Shown here one piece after another: positions 49,636 through 60,647 of a stretch of 64,000 nucleotides of DNA; within the stretch, counting starts at the first letter, position 1, and the number at the start of each line of letters is the position of its first letter. The notes beneath the pieces are model-generated. The model saw nothing but the letters and a program-made list of their open reading frames with translations, was not told where the DNA came from and did not search any database. The stretch covers positions 25,415,282 to 25,479,281 of the forward strand of contig CM070615.1 in the NCBI GenBank assembly GCA_036346395.1, read 5' to 3'. Both the position numbers and the translations under genes were made by a program. The DNA comes from Hsuehochloa calcarea. Lineage: Eukaryota > Streptophyta > Magnoliopsida > Poales > Poaceae.

Positions 49636-50130
49636 GATCTCTAACAGCCTTCAGCCTAGACAAACCTCTAATCAAATCCTTGCAACTGACTCTAGACAGA
49701 TGATCAAAGCCTATATGCCCAAGTCTACGATGCCACAAAACAAGATCATGAGAATCAAAGGCTACAAGACATCTAGGACTGGAAGCTGAAGAAATACTGA
49801 AATTTGAACAAAAGATCTTCTCAAACCTGGAGATCTCAAAGACAAGCTCGCCTGAGGAATCTAGAACTCTACACTCACCACTTTTAAACCTTACTTCTAG
49901 ACCCTCATCAAGCAGATGAGAAACAGATAGCAGATTATACCTCAGCTTACTTACCAAAGCGACATCTTTAAGCATGAACTTGTTGTTGACGCGCACAGTA
50001 CCCTTGGCTGTCATGGTCCCGGTAGAAGCATCCCCAAAAGTAATCAATCTATTGCCGGATGCACGTGTGAGGGAGGTGAACTATATAGAATCTCCAGTCA
50101 TATGTCGAGAACACCCGGAGTCAACAAGCC
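49610..50130 (-). pseudogene. Copia protease and pre-integrase zinc domain, with premature stop
   Basis: The aspartic-protease active site WLVDSGCSRHMTGDS is readable at 50086-50130. Then TAG (minus strand, 50081-50083) stands where the family has Trp before FTSL. The frame reopens at ITFGDASTG (50047) and includes SKLRYNLLSVSHLLDEG and the zinc-binding LWHRRLGHIGFDHL of the GAG-pre-integrase domain. TGG to TAG is a G-to-A transition. Confidence 0.82.
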
Positions 50131-50199
50131 ATATGTCCTCCTTCCTCGCACGACGTACCTAAAAAGCACAAGCAGAAAACATCGTGCCTCGAGATCAAG

Positions 50200-52206
50200 T
50201 TAGTGATAAAATACACAGGAATCCGATCTTGAGATGCACGATGTCCGGGAACAAAGAGAGGAGCAGCGAGTAAAAATGTTAGGAATAAAATCATAAGAGT
50301 GCACACGAGAACCACCTAGACCTTTCCGAAACGATCTACCAAAAGATCGATACTCCCCCTGTCTAGATGCTACCTGTGGTCTCTCCTCACGATATCCTAA
50401 ACCAGATCGCTGCCTTGACCCACCAAAAGAGTCAACAAAGTTCTCTACAAACCTAGGCCTATATGTAGTACGAAAAACAGGTTGTCTGGCTCCAGAGACT
50501 ACAGCAGGTGAAGGGACTCCTCTAATGGTTCTCAAAATGCTCATTCTCTCTTTTCTCTCAATCTTTGCTCTCCGGAAGCAGAACTCAATAGTATGACCAT
50601 CTTTCTTGTAGAAAGTGCAATGATACTTGACATTTTGAGGGGTCTGTACTGATGAAACAGAAGCACCTTTCTTGCTAGAAGTGGTTTGGGCAAAACCCGC
50701 AGATCTAAAGAAAACCTTAGATGGCTTAGGGGGTTCTACCTCAAATAGGCCATTCTCAATAACTCTTGCAACCTTAGGTGGGTGGTTCTTGAAATGCTCC
50801 AGGGAACTAAAACCTAGGCCACTATTCTTCTTACTCACTTTAGATTGGTCAAGAATCATGTTGAGTTTCTTTTTCCCACCAGTAAACCTCTCAAGAGTCA
50901 CTTTGAGGTAATCATTCTCCTTGGCTAAATCCTCACATCTAGTGCACTTTATTGACTTGATTGCCTCATCATGCTTACTCTTAAGAAGAGCCACTTCAAC
51001 TTTCAAAGCCTCACAGGACACACAATATGAATCCTTAATCCTATTCAACTGCTCTTTCAATTTAACTCTAAAAGCCTCTTGTATATTACCAACAATTGTT
51101 TCAATTTCAGCATGCAAGACACAAGAGGTAGAGTCAATAACTTTCTTAGAAGCAGTAAAAGACATGGATTTTTCAATTTTAGCTTTTTCTTCTAGAGTCT
51201 TGTTTAGAGCTTCAATTTCAATTGTGAGCTTATGACAATTTTCACATGATGCAGCTCTAGAGTATATAACCATTTCTGTCATTTCTTGTATTTTAATCCT
51301 GTTATTCTTACAATGAGAGCAAGTGTTACTAGCATCAAATTTTTGCACTTCTTTCAAGGCACTATCCAATTTTAATTCAAGCAAAGCACAGTTTGAGCAA
51401 GTTAAAGGAATAGTATCCAAAGCAGTCACATCAAGAGAAATAGCATCCATGCAAACAGAACTAGACTTGAGAGATTCTAGTTCATCAAGAGCATCTTTTA
51501 ATTGATTCACTATAGAGGAATGAGCATATTTTAAGTTTGTCAATTCTTTAAGCAAGCTAGAGCAGGAATCACAAATATCATCAGGATTAATGGATTTGAG
51601 CCTAACAACTTCTAGGTTCAAATTATCAATCATAGTGTCATGTTTCTTAATCATTTTAGCTTGCTTATGCAGTTTTTGTTCAGCCAGAACCAAAGCCCGT
51701 TTCATATCAGCAAGCGAAGGGCATACCTCATCGGGATCGCTGAAAGGATCCTCGTCATTGGAGGAGTCAGTGTTGTGGCTGTTCTTGGCCATGAAACACA
51801 TGTCGGTGAAGTCATGAGACTTCTTCTTGCCACGGGAGTCACTCTTGTCGTCCTCTGTCTCCGAGTCCACATCGCTCATGTTCACATTCTCAAGAGCAGC
51901 AAGGACCCGACTGACAAACTTGCGAGAGTTTGTCTTCTTGGGTTTCGCATCCCTCGCTTGAGGATGCCTTCGTGACTCCTTCTTCTCCTTGCCCTTCAGC
52001 TTGAGGCACCTGGAGCGAATGTGGTTTGGCTCACCACATTCAAAGCATGTGATAGGTCCACCTCTCCTCCTGTTCCTCACCTTGTTGTAAGCTCTCGTGA
52101 AGTTGGTGGATAGGAGGGCTAAATCATCTTCAGGTAGTTTCTCAAGTTGCTCATCGCTCAAAGAATGCAAAGCTGATAAAGAAAAACCCGATGAGCTAAC
52201 ATCCAA
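50200..52206 (-). pseudogene. Copia gag C-terminal half: CCHC knuckle plus long CxxC-studded coiled coil (668 codons)
   Basis: Residue numbers count from TTG at 52206; the frame is really the continuation of gag. Residues 54-67 (CFECGEPNHIRSRC) form a CX2CX4HX4C zinc knuckle that binds RNA. Residues 70-160 are charged and Asp/Ser-rich. Residues 165-445 are predicted coiled coil (heptad-like Leu/Ile), with six CxxC pairs at 212-215, 270-273, 296-299, 321-324, 395-398 and 421-424. A second, degenerate knuckle lies at 530-543 (CTFYKKDGHTIEFC), with Tyr in place of the second Cys. A basic Arg-rich tail follows. Upstream, TAA occurs at the place of a likely Gln (VVD-stop-SK, about 52230). Long gag extensions are known in this lineage; the role of this one is not known to me. 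Confidence 0.8.
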
Positions 52207-52298
52207 AGAATCAGAAGAGCTACCCTTAGATTAGTCGACCACTAAAGCCATCGACTCTGTCTTGGGGAGACGTGAGATAAAATCAATCTCATGCGTCT

Positions 52299-52697
52299 TC
52301 AACCTCGAGTATAGCTTATCCATGTAAGCTCACTCATGACAGTGTTGTCATTTATAGATGTGATTTTCAACCCCCACACTTTCACATCAAGAGCACCGAA
52401 AAGGTCAACAGCGCGAAGATCATGAAGAATCTTAGAAAATCTTCCCCACAACTCATCTAAAGACTCACCAGGTCTTTGCTCGATCTTGGAGTATATTTTC
52501 TTGAGTTGGTTATGTCTCACTTCCTTGATCGCAGTGGAGCCCTCGTGATAATCACAGAGAGTCCGCCAAATCTCATGAGCAGAGCGCAAATGAGCGACAC
52601 GCTCAAACTCCGATCGACTAAGACCTTGTATCAAAAAATTTTGAGCCTTGCTGTTGGCCTCCACATCTGGAGTGATCACATCGTCATCGGCTGGCAC
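52299..52697 (-). pseudogene. Copia gag N-terminal half (UBN2-type capsid)
   Basis: The frame includes FLIQGLSRSEFERVAHLRSA, HEIWRTLCDYHEGSTAIKE, QLKKIYSKIEQRPGESLDEL and FSKILHDLRAVD, typical of the UBN2/gag polypeptide of Ty1/copia. It is broken at about 52310 by a frameshift; the next frame (KLYSRLKTHEIDFISRLPK) leads into the 50200-52206 frame. The true start is upstream, near 52830 (MTTDKYSSKPHIF is readable on the minus strand). Confidence 0.85.
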
Positions 52698-52874
52698 GAC
52701 ATAAGGATTTTTTACCTTAAGTCAAATTGTGTGCCCTTGAGTCTCGATGTAGGCCTGCATTCGGGCCTTCCAATAAGCAAAAATAACTCCATCAAAAATA
52801 TGTGGTTTGGATGAATACTTGTCAGTCGTCATGGCTCCAAAGACCGGTTAAGATCTATGAGAAGAGCTAATCGG

Positions 52875-52886
52875 GCTCTGATACCA
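52875..52886 (-). other. Primer binding site of the copia element
   Basis: The plus strand reads GCTCTGATACCA, complement of the initiator-Met tRNA PBS, two bases from the LTR start at 52889. Confidence 0.88.
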
Positions 52887-52888
52887 CT

Positions 52889-54719
52889 TGTAGGACCGGA
52901 AAGGATTCTCAATTTTTGACTTTAATCAAATTCAACACACACTTTTCTCTTATAGCTATGAAAGCTAAGAAGATCAGTAAATACACAGAGGAAGCCTTGT
53001 GCTGAATCCGATTACCCCCTTAACCACAAGACTCAACAGAAAGAATTGATCTCAGGTTGACCGGTCTGACCGACTGCCTACGGGCGGTCTAAACACTGGC
53101 GGTCCGACCGGCGTTCACCTGGCGGTCCGAATGGCTGGCGGTCTGACCGCCGGTATAAAATCGGTCGGACCGATTTAGTCCAGTAGCACTGCACAATGCC
53201 CAAATATAAAACGAAAATTGCTCCAACTTTTGATTCAACCAATGAAACTTGACCAAACTTAGAGCACACCTCCCTAAGGATATCTGGGACATATTCCTAG
53301 CGACGATCGTCTAGATCCACTTCAAAGAATTGATCTCTTTAGGTCTCACCAAAGAAGTGTTCAAAACTTAGAAATATGAAAAACTTGATCCAAAACTTGC
53401 TTGTGGGGGATTGAAGATTTAGATAGTTCTAGGAGTATTCCCACACATCATAGCAAGGTAAATGAGGTCAAGAGACCAACCAAAAACAACCGGATCAAGG
53501 AAACACCAAAATCATCAAAAGAGAGAAGAAAACATATGAGACTTCCTCATTGAACAAACATCCATAGATCGATTGATTCAAGATGTTGCTTGTCAAAGCC
53601 ACTCCCTCAAGGAGGACAAGAGCTCAATCAAAGAGCACACAAACAAACCTCTCTCTAAACCCAAGCCGCTCCTCTCCTCTCCAAACCCTAGAAAACTTAG
53701 GGTTTTCTCAAATGAATGCTTGGGAGAGTCTTTCCAACTCCCCCCTTCTATTTATAGGAAGGCCTAGGGTTTCTAGCGGGCTCCCATTAAGGCCCAATAC
53801 AAATTGGACACACACACACACACACAAATCTGTTGAAGCAATCGCCTGCTTCACCACGTGTAGGTCGATCAGCGGCTCTCATCATGTCTGCAAGTCTCTC
53901 CCATCCGAATCCCATCAGAACCTCCAAGGCACTTGCACCGATCCCCGCGCCGCTTGATCCAACCAGCTGCAACGAACTGCCCGTTCGATCCATCTTGTCC
54001 ATTCTGTGTCATGCTTGAGTCACACGACTCCACCCGGCATCTATGATCGTTCTGGACCTCAGCTCTCTTAGTCCCGATCCTCCTAGCTGTTGACGTCGTT
54101 GACCTGCAAGCCACCTGCACAGCAATAGACAAAGAAATCGTCTTCGAAAACAAGTTCTTCACAACTTGACCCACATTAGCTCAACAATGCAATATGGAAC
54201 AATAAAGCATCGAAACTCATACAATAGACACCATCAAAACACAACAATGCCAAAGTGGCCGAAGTTCAAGTGGAAGCCGGTCTGACTGCCATACCCACCG
54301 ATCGGACTGATTTCACGCCAGTCCGACCGATTTCATAACGCTGGTCCGACTGCTCCAAATGACTTAGCCAAATTTTCAACTTGAAAATCCAAAACTCGCT
54401 GGAATTTTTAAATGAATAGAACTTTTGACTGGGCGCTCTAAAAATTATTTGACCACATCCAGGAGACTCCCCCATCATGCCTTCACAACCTATTTTTGGC
54501 CTAGCTCCAAAATCCATCATCAACTGTGACCGGTCGGACCGGCAATGCTTGCTCGTCGATCGCCACAATTTGGTCCGACCGTGGCTTGGCTTGGCTCGGA
54601 CCATTGAATCTCGACAAAGACAGAGCGTTTTCGAAAATGCTAGATTTTGCAAACCAACAACGCCATTGCCAATTGACTCATCATCCTAAGATCATGCACA
54701 TATCCCCACTATATCCACA
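52889..54719 (-). repeat. 5' LTR of the copia element
   Basis: It starts TGTAGGACCGG and ends ATATCCACA. A short deletion near its start removed the GACTAGAGGGGGGGTGAAT part present in sister LTRs. The minus-strand TATA box lies at 53749-53756 (TATTTATA on plus). A (CA)n run is at 53808-53826. GGTCGGACC-type palindromes cluster at 53059-53171 and 54290-54360. Confidence 0.88.
53749..53756 (-). promoter_or_regulatory. TATA box of the copia 5' LTR
   Basis: TATAAATA on the minus strand. The same box is found in the other copies: near 44624, at 36693-36700 and at 59180-59187. Confidence 0.6.
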
Positions 54720-55440
54720 TCATTAACATAATTAGCAGGTACACTAAGATAATCCTCCCTAGCCCGACCACTCCATATGTCCGAGGTCAGGGCCACCGCA
54801 AATGTGCATGTACTAAATAAATCCTTCAATTTATCACAATGTTCATTGTAGTATTTAACTAGATCCCTAATTGTTATTTGTCTAGAAATGATAGAAAATA
54901 TAGAATTATGCGTAGTCCTAATATAATTTTGGAAAGCAGTAGATTCCCCAAATCCTAACGATAAATTCTTATAAGCAATTAAACGACAAAGGGATTGACA
55001 GGCTACCTCAAGATCGTAGTCCCAGCTACGAACCATACCATCGGGATTGTACTGCAGCTGTGTCTGCCTCATCATCAATCCTTGCTTGGCCTTACATCTT
55101 GTACAATGTCTAAGTAAGTGTCCCGTTCCACCTGAAGACTTTGCATACAATTCATGATGACAGATTTTACAAACAACATATGTATATGATTTCCTTGTGC
55201 ATTTGGTTTGGCTGTCCTGTCAAAATTCTCCCAGACTCCCGATGTACACAACCTCGGCCTCTTTGCTCCGGTGGTCGCCGACGAAGAGGCTGTCGTAGAG
55301 TCTGATGACGGAACTCTGGCTTGTCCGTTCGGTAACAACTCTGGTTGATTTGAGGTAGTCGTAGCCTCCATGGATGCAACTTCCTTCGATGAAAGTCCTT
55401 AATCACCAATAACAAAGCTATCGTAATTTTTCATAACGAA
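54720..55440 (-). pseudogene. hAT transposase N-terminal fragment (BED finger), cut by the copia insertion
   Basis: On the minus strand the order is: start MEATTTSNQPELLPNG (55371), SGVWENFDRT (start of a BED zinc finger), a frameshift, then ELYAKSSGGTGHLLRHC (end of the BED finger), YDLEVACQSLCRLIAYKNL, and ALTSDIWSGRAREDYLSV.ANYVN, which is typical of plant hAT (RICESLEEPER-type) transposases. The copia LTR begins right after YVN, so the catalytic C-terminal part is missing, and I do not find it on the far side. hAT transposases cut and move DNA elements; some became host regulators. This copy is broken. Confidence 0.82.
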
Positions 55441-56107
55441 AAATGCAAAATCGAAATTAACATAATTATTATTTTCATCTTACCATAACAAATAATTAAA
55501 AAAAATATGTAAAATATAATATTTGTACCTCTTTTGCTGACTTGTTACCGGAATTTGAATTTTCCAAAATTTGGCATAATTTTTTTGAATTTTACCTAAT
55601 TATCTAACAACGAATTTAAATTTGCACAACATAATTTCAAGGAGATATTGATAAATGAATGAGTGCTGAATGAGGTGAGTATGGTTGCTATTTATATAAA
55701 ACATTATGAGATTTTTTGAATGCTTTTTGCTATTTTTAAATACCCAGACGTTCAAAAAATAGTTGAATTTTTTGAAAATCCGAACATTTCGAGCCAGGTG
55801 GGCCATGCCGAGCACGGCCCACTGCACATGAAATAGCCCAATGGCAGATTTTGGCCATTGTCTTGTGCAGTATGACCAAAGATGCCGTTCGGCCGGCTTT
55901 GCTCCCCTTTTACCCTTGCCCTTGCGCTGCTTGCCGCCAAGACGCTGCACACTCATGCCGCCGCCCATGCCAGACGTCCACCGACCATTGCGGTCCGCCG
56001 CTTACACTCCTCCCTCTTGTCCCTCTTATCTTCTCCCTCTGTCGCCTTGCCCCGTAGCCTCCTCCTTTCCCTCTGTGCCTGCCGTTGCCCTGCCCCCTCC
56101 TCCCACT
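55441..56107. other. Upstream DNA of the hAT fragment
   Basis: AT-rich to 55740, then GC-rich. A possible minus-strand TATA (TATATAAA) is near 55695. 55880-56107 is C-rich on the plus strand; the overlapping frames here are low-complexity and show no domain. No hAT terminal repeat was recognised. Confidence 0.4.
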
Positions 56108-56493
56108 TCTCCCTCCATGCCTGTTTGTTTAGGCTTAGGTTTTTTGGCTTAATCAGCTTATAAGTCCCTCAGCTTTTAAGCCAAGTTTTGGTGTTTGGTA
56201 ATCAGGTTTTTTATAGGATGTTGGCTTATTGAGTTGTGTGTGAAGGATAAAAAGTCAGAATTGCCCTTTAGGGTTTGAAGGATTTTTTTAAAGGATGAAT
56301 TTAAACTTATTTTTGCATGGAATTTGTAAATATAACGATACATGCAAGTGTACATATGAAACAAAAAAGATTTTGCTCGTTCGTACATGTATTAATTTTG
56401 GACATTGCGTAATGAATGAAATTAATATAGAAAGACAAATATTAGAAAACTAAACAAAATAATATTTGATCATATCATATTAATGTAATCTTT

Positions 56494-56739
56494 TTATCGT
56501 CTTGCGGTCATTAAAGAAGTAGCAATGCTATCACGAAAGATACTCATATATCCATCATCGATTGTTGATCCATTGACACCGTGCCCTACAAATGATCCAA
56601 TTTGTGTATTGTTTGGATCATAATCTTCGTCAAGATCACATCTCTCAAAAAGTTCATCACGTAAAGCACTATCTCGGATGAAGTTGTGTAGCGCCATACA
56701 TGCAATTATCATTTTCGTTTGAATCTTCATTTTGTTCAC
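56494..56739 (-). pseudogene. PIF/Harbinger-type transposase, C-terminal fragment
   Basis: The frame reads MKIQTKMIIACMALHNFIRD, then SALRDELFERCDLDED, which matches the end of plant Harbinger DDE transposases (conserved ACxALHNFIR and following acidic motif). The catalytic domain upstream (right of 56740) is not seen. Confidence 0.75.
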
Positions 56740-57690
56740 TAAATTATCGTCACATAAAGCACTACATACACACTTTGCTAACTAAATTACTCCTATTGCA
56801 GTAGACATTCAGACCCACGTAACACATGCACCAATAGCTTGCATGAATCAAATGCTTACATTACATTTGACAATGAAAACTTGACATCTTATCAATATTT
56901 CCTAGGAAACGCATTTACATCAAGAGGGACTAACAAGTGTTCCATTCAAACAAGTCAAGGACTAACTAGTCTTCCATTCATACAAGTTAATTACCTATCA
57001 TTCATCCCACATACTAATCTTCATACACGTCAACCGACTTTCATTTTTCTCGAGCCTCCAAAGAACACAATATGAACTTGGGTTGTTCTCATATATCTAG
57101 ACAAGTATATTTTCATAAAGTTAGTAGACAGGTGTACATGCGGCTAGCTAGTAGCTACAACTATAAATATGTAGTTTCTCATACTTGAAAATGTTTCAGA
57201 AATCATATGGGCACATGAACAAGTATCCATCTTATGTTATCCAATTAATTTAATTTGCAGCTCATGGTTAAATTAATGAATCTCTAGGAGTTTGTCTAGT
57301 ATCCACTTTCGACAACAGAGTATTTAGATTAATTGCTTCAAAATGGGGACAGAGCATTTACCTTCATTGCTAAATAGCATAGCCCCAATGTGCCTTGAAT
57401 AAGAAATCTTTGAACACTACTCTTTCTTGCTTGTCTTCTGTACAGAGAGCAAGATATGGAGGAATATTATAACATAACTGACCAAAATATTCTAAACTTA
57501 CTAAGCTCCAACCACCAAGCATATGACATGCTTCTTCCGGGCATTAAATATACATAAATGCTTCGTGCCAATATTCAGAGATGAAATGCATGCATGGCCA
57601 TTCGTGCAAACATTTAGAGATGTGTTGATCAACTAAACTTTAGAATTTGCCCAGTTTTGATGAAATAAGAATTAAAATTTTAAAAATGCA
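56740..57690. other. Non-coding AT-rich stretch
   Basis: No gene, RNA or repeat structure recognised. It contains ATGCATGCATGG-like phrases near 57590 and ordinary AT-rich DNA. Confidence 0.6.
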
Positions 57691-58276
57691 AGAATACTGG
57701 TTATTTTTGACAATTTTACAAGTGGTGTCAAAAGAAGAGAATATTTGAAGTGGTGTCAAAAGAAGAAAATGATTTCAATTGCCAAGTTCTTTGCTTTGCA
57801 AATCTTATTTCTTGGCTTTATATTTGTTTTGGTCTTTTTGGTGTTTAATGCCAAAAAGGGGAGAATTTTAATGTTATCAATGTATATCCCCACATTTGGA
57901 AGTTTGTTTTATGCCAAAAAGGGAAGAATATTTATGCTATCAATATTGGATGATCAATACATTCTCCTTATTTGGATGATTTATACCATAAAGGGGGAGA
58001 ATTCTTTTATGGGAGAATGCATTGTCTCTACAAGCATATTCTTTTTTCATATTGATTAATGCTTTAAATTTCACCTCTTGACATGAATAGACATAGATCA
58101 CTAGCTTAAACTCATATGTTATGTCTATTTATATCCAAATGTTATTATTGATAAAGGATTTGTCATCAATCACCAAAAAAGGGGAGATTGAAAGATCTAG
58201 ACCCACCATTATGAGTTAATGGAGTGTTTTGGTGATTAATGACAAATCTAATTATGAGACTAACTCTCTTGGTTAG

Positions 58277-60050
58277 TGTTGGACCGTAAAGGCGACTAGA
58301 GGGGGGGTGAATAGGAGCACGCTCACTTTTTCACAAATTATGAACTCAATACAATTTAACTCCAGTAGCTATTAGAAAGCTATGAAGATCAATGTACCAG
58401 TACAGCGGAAGACTAGTATTGAATCCAATTAAACCCCTAAGCAATATAACAAAATCAACTAAGATTACTAAGACTCACAAAGAGGCGGTCGACCGTTGTA
58501 CTCAACCGGTCGGACCGATTGCGAGCGGATCGACCGGCGTTGTCTTTGGCGGTCGGACCGCCCAAAATCGATCGGCCGGTGATGACGGCGATCCGACCTA
58601 GCCGACTCGAACCGATCTGCAAAGAAAATCACCAAAACGAACTTGCAATTAGGTGAAACTTTTGATTCTCAACTCTAATCTTTATGAAACTTTGCACACA
58701 CCTTCTATATGCTATTGAGGACCTATTCCAATTGAATATTATGATAATTCTTGGAACGATCTTGAGCAATTGCCAATTGATTAATGAAGGTCTAAAACCG
58801 GCAAGAACGAAAACTTGATCCTAAAGCTTGTTCGTGAGAGGTTGATGATCAAGATGATGCTAGATAGATTCACACATATCACAGCAAGCTAATTCACGTG
58901 AAAGAATCAATCACAAACTCGCGGATCAAAGAAAGCCCTAAAATCACCAAATTGAAAGCAAGAACGAAAAGAGACTTATCTCAAGCAAACCTTGCATAGA
59001 TTGATTTCGTGATTGAAGCCGGATTACATCCACACCATCATGGATCAAGAGACAATCAAGGATCACGAAATTCACCACAAACCATCAAGAGCCCTAGCCT
59101 CCACCTCAACTCCCTAAAGACAATTAGGGTTTTGAAACATAAAAGGCGAGAGAGAGAGAGTGCAGCCACCATCTCCTCCTATTTATAGTGGAGGCCTAAA
59201 ACTCTTAGGGTTTGACTTAATTGGGCTCCGTTAAGGCCCACTAACAAGCGGGTCACACACGCACGCTTCGCTGCGCCGTCTTTAACTTTTGACCTAAACC
59301 GCTTCACCATGTGCCATGGATTCGCTAATAGGTCACCCTTGTCCATCTTGTGTCACGCTGAGTCGTTGACCTCACCCGCATCGTCGATCGCTTTGAACCT
59401 CAACTCTTCAAGTCTAGTCCCGATTCTCCTCGCCGTTGACCGTCGTTGACCACCAAGCTACCGCACAACCACGCATAAGAAAACACGATTCGGAACAAGT
59501 TCTTCACAACTTGACCCATGTTAGTCAAAACATGCATCATGCAAATCATATGCCATGGAACCAATGACTTTGACCTAACAAAACAACATCGCCACGGTTG
59601 GCCGACGTTCAAGTAGAAACCGGTCGACCGCTCCAGTGAGCCGGTCGGACGCTCCATGGCGGTCGGACCGCTCCCTCGTGAGCTTGTCCGACCGCCTTTG
59701 GGACTTAGCCAAATTCAAACTCCCAAATTCAAACCTTCGGAAACTTTAAACCAATAGAACTTCTTCGAGACTCCAAAAATTATGAGACCAAGTGCATTGG
59801 GATCCCTCACTTGCCTACAACACCTATTTTTGGCCCACTGTTTTGAACACTTTTGGTCATCGCCGGTCCGATCGCCCACATGGCCGGTCCGACCGATTTG
59901 GGACCGGTCGGACCACTGCAAAGACCGGTCGGACCGCCCCGCCTGTAATACAGTAGCTTTGTCGAAAACGCGTGAAACGACAAACCGTAAACGCCATTGC
60001 CAATTGTCACATCATCCTAAGATCTGGAGCATATCCCCATGAAATCCACA
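58277..60050 (-). mobile_element. Copia solo LTR (1774 bp)
   Basis: It starts TGTTGGACCG, ends GAAATCCACA, and has a perfect TSD GTTAG (58272-58276 and 60051-60055). Same family as W (35827-37810) and the copia element at 43763-54719. The minus-strand TATA is at 59180-59187. Confidence 0.92.
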
Positions 60051-60339
60051 GTTAGTATTACCATGTGTAGTCTCATGTGGATATAAAGGTGAAATTCAAC
60101 GAGCTATGCATTCGACTTATACTCTTACATAATGTTGCATTCCTCGGATACAAAATATAGGTTGAACTCCACCATAAGTATATCTTGAATTTGTGCATAT
60201 ATTTTCTTTACACATATGTGTATGCACACATTTACGGGGAGCTCATTCTATATTTTGTGGTTTCATTAGTATTGACCCATTTTCCGTTTTCCACATATAT
60301 TTGAGATCTTTACTTTGAAACATATCCGTATGAGTATAC

Positions 60340-60585
60340 AAAACTTGTGTAGTCTTTGTATACTTATGTTTTGAGTATATAGAACTTGTGTAGTTCATGT
60401 ATACTCATGATTCGAATATATAAAACTTGTGTAGTTTTGTATATTCATGATTTGAGTATATAGAACTTATGTAGTTCTCATATACTCATGTTTTGAGTAT
60501 GTAGAACTTGTGTAGTTCCCGTATACTCATGTTGTGAGTATATATATGACTTGTGTAGTATATATATACTCATAACGTGCTACTT
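60340..60585. repeat. Hairpin minisatellite, about five units of 45-60 bases
   Basis: Each unit reads GAGTATATAGAACTTGTG, then TAGTTC..TATACTCATG. GAGTATA pairs with TATACTC and GAACT with AGTTC, so each unit is a near-perfect hairpin. Units start near 60371, 60414 (GAATATAT form), 60453, 60495 and 60536. Some paired positions change together (GAATATA with TATATTC in the second unit). Confidence 0.75.
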
Positions 60586-60647
60586 TTATCTAAATCAATT
60601 TATGTGTGATTGAAATGGTTATTATCAATTACCAAAGAGGGAAAGAT

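Larger units (their letters stand above)
43763..54719 (-). mobile_element. Ty1/copia retrotransposon, Maximus/SIRE-like, degraded
   Basis: LTRs are 43763-45586 and 52889-54719. The PBS complement is at 52875-52886. On the minus strand the order is gag, long gag extension, PR, integrase, RT, RNase H, which is the Ty1/copia order, then a 1.4-kb 3' non-coding region with purine runs. Long LTRs, long gag and long 3' region fit the Maximus/SIRE lineage. The left LTR lacks its first 25-30 bases and no TSD partner of TCATT (54720-54724) is found on the left, so the left edge has been rearranged. The insertion point on the right is inside a hAT transposase gene. Confidence 0.85.
57691..60647 (+). mobile_element. 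3' internal remnant of a Maximus/SIRE-like copia element, interrupted by a solo LTR
   Basis: Purine runs typical of this lineage recur: AAAAAGGGGAGAATTT (57852), AAAAAGGGAAGAATA (57916), AAAGGGGGAGAATTC (57991), and AAAAAAGGGGAGATTGAAAG (58178), the last like a polypurine tract before an LTR start. A direct repeat AAGTGGTGTCAAAAGAAGA occurs at 57720 and 57748. After the nested LTR the region continues with a hairpin minisatellite (60340-60585) and a second tract AAAGAGGGAAAGAT (60634). No pol is left. Confidence 0.55.
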
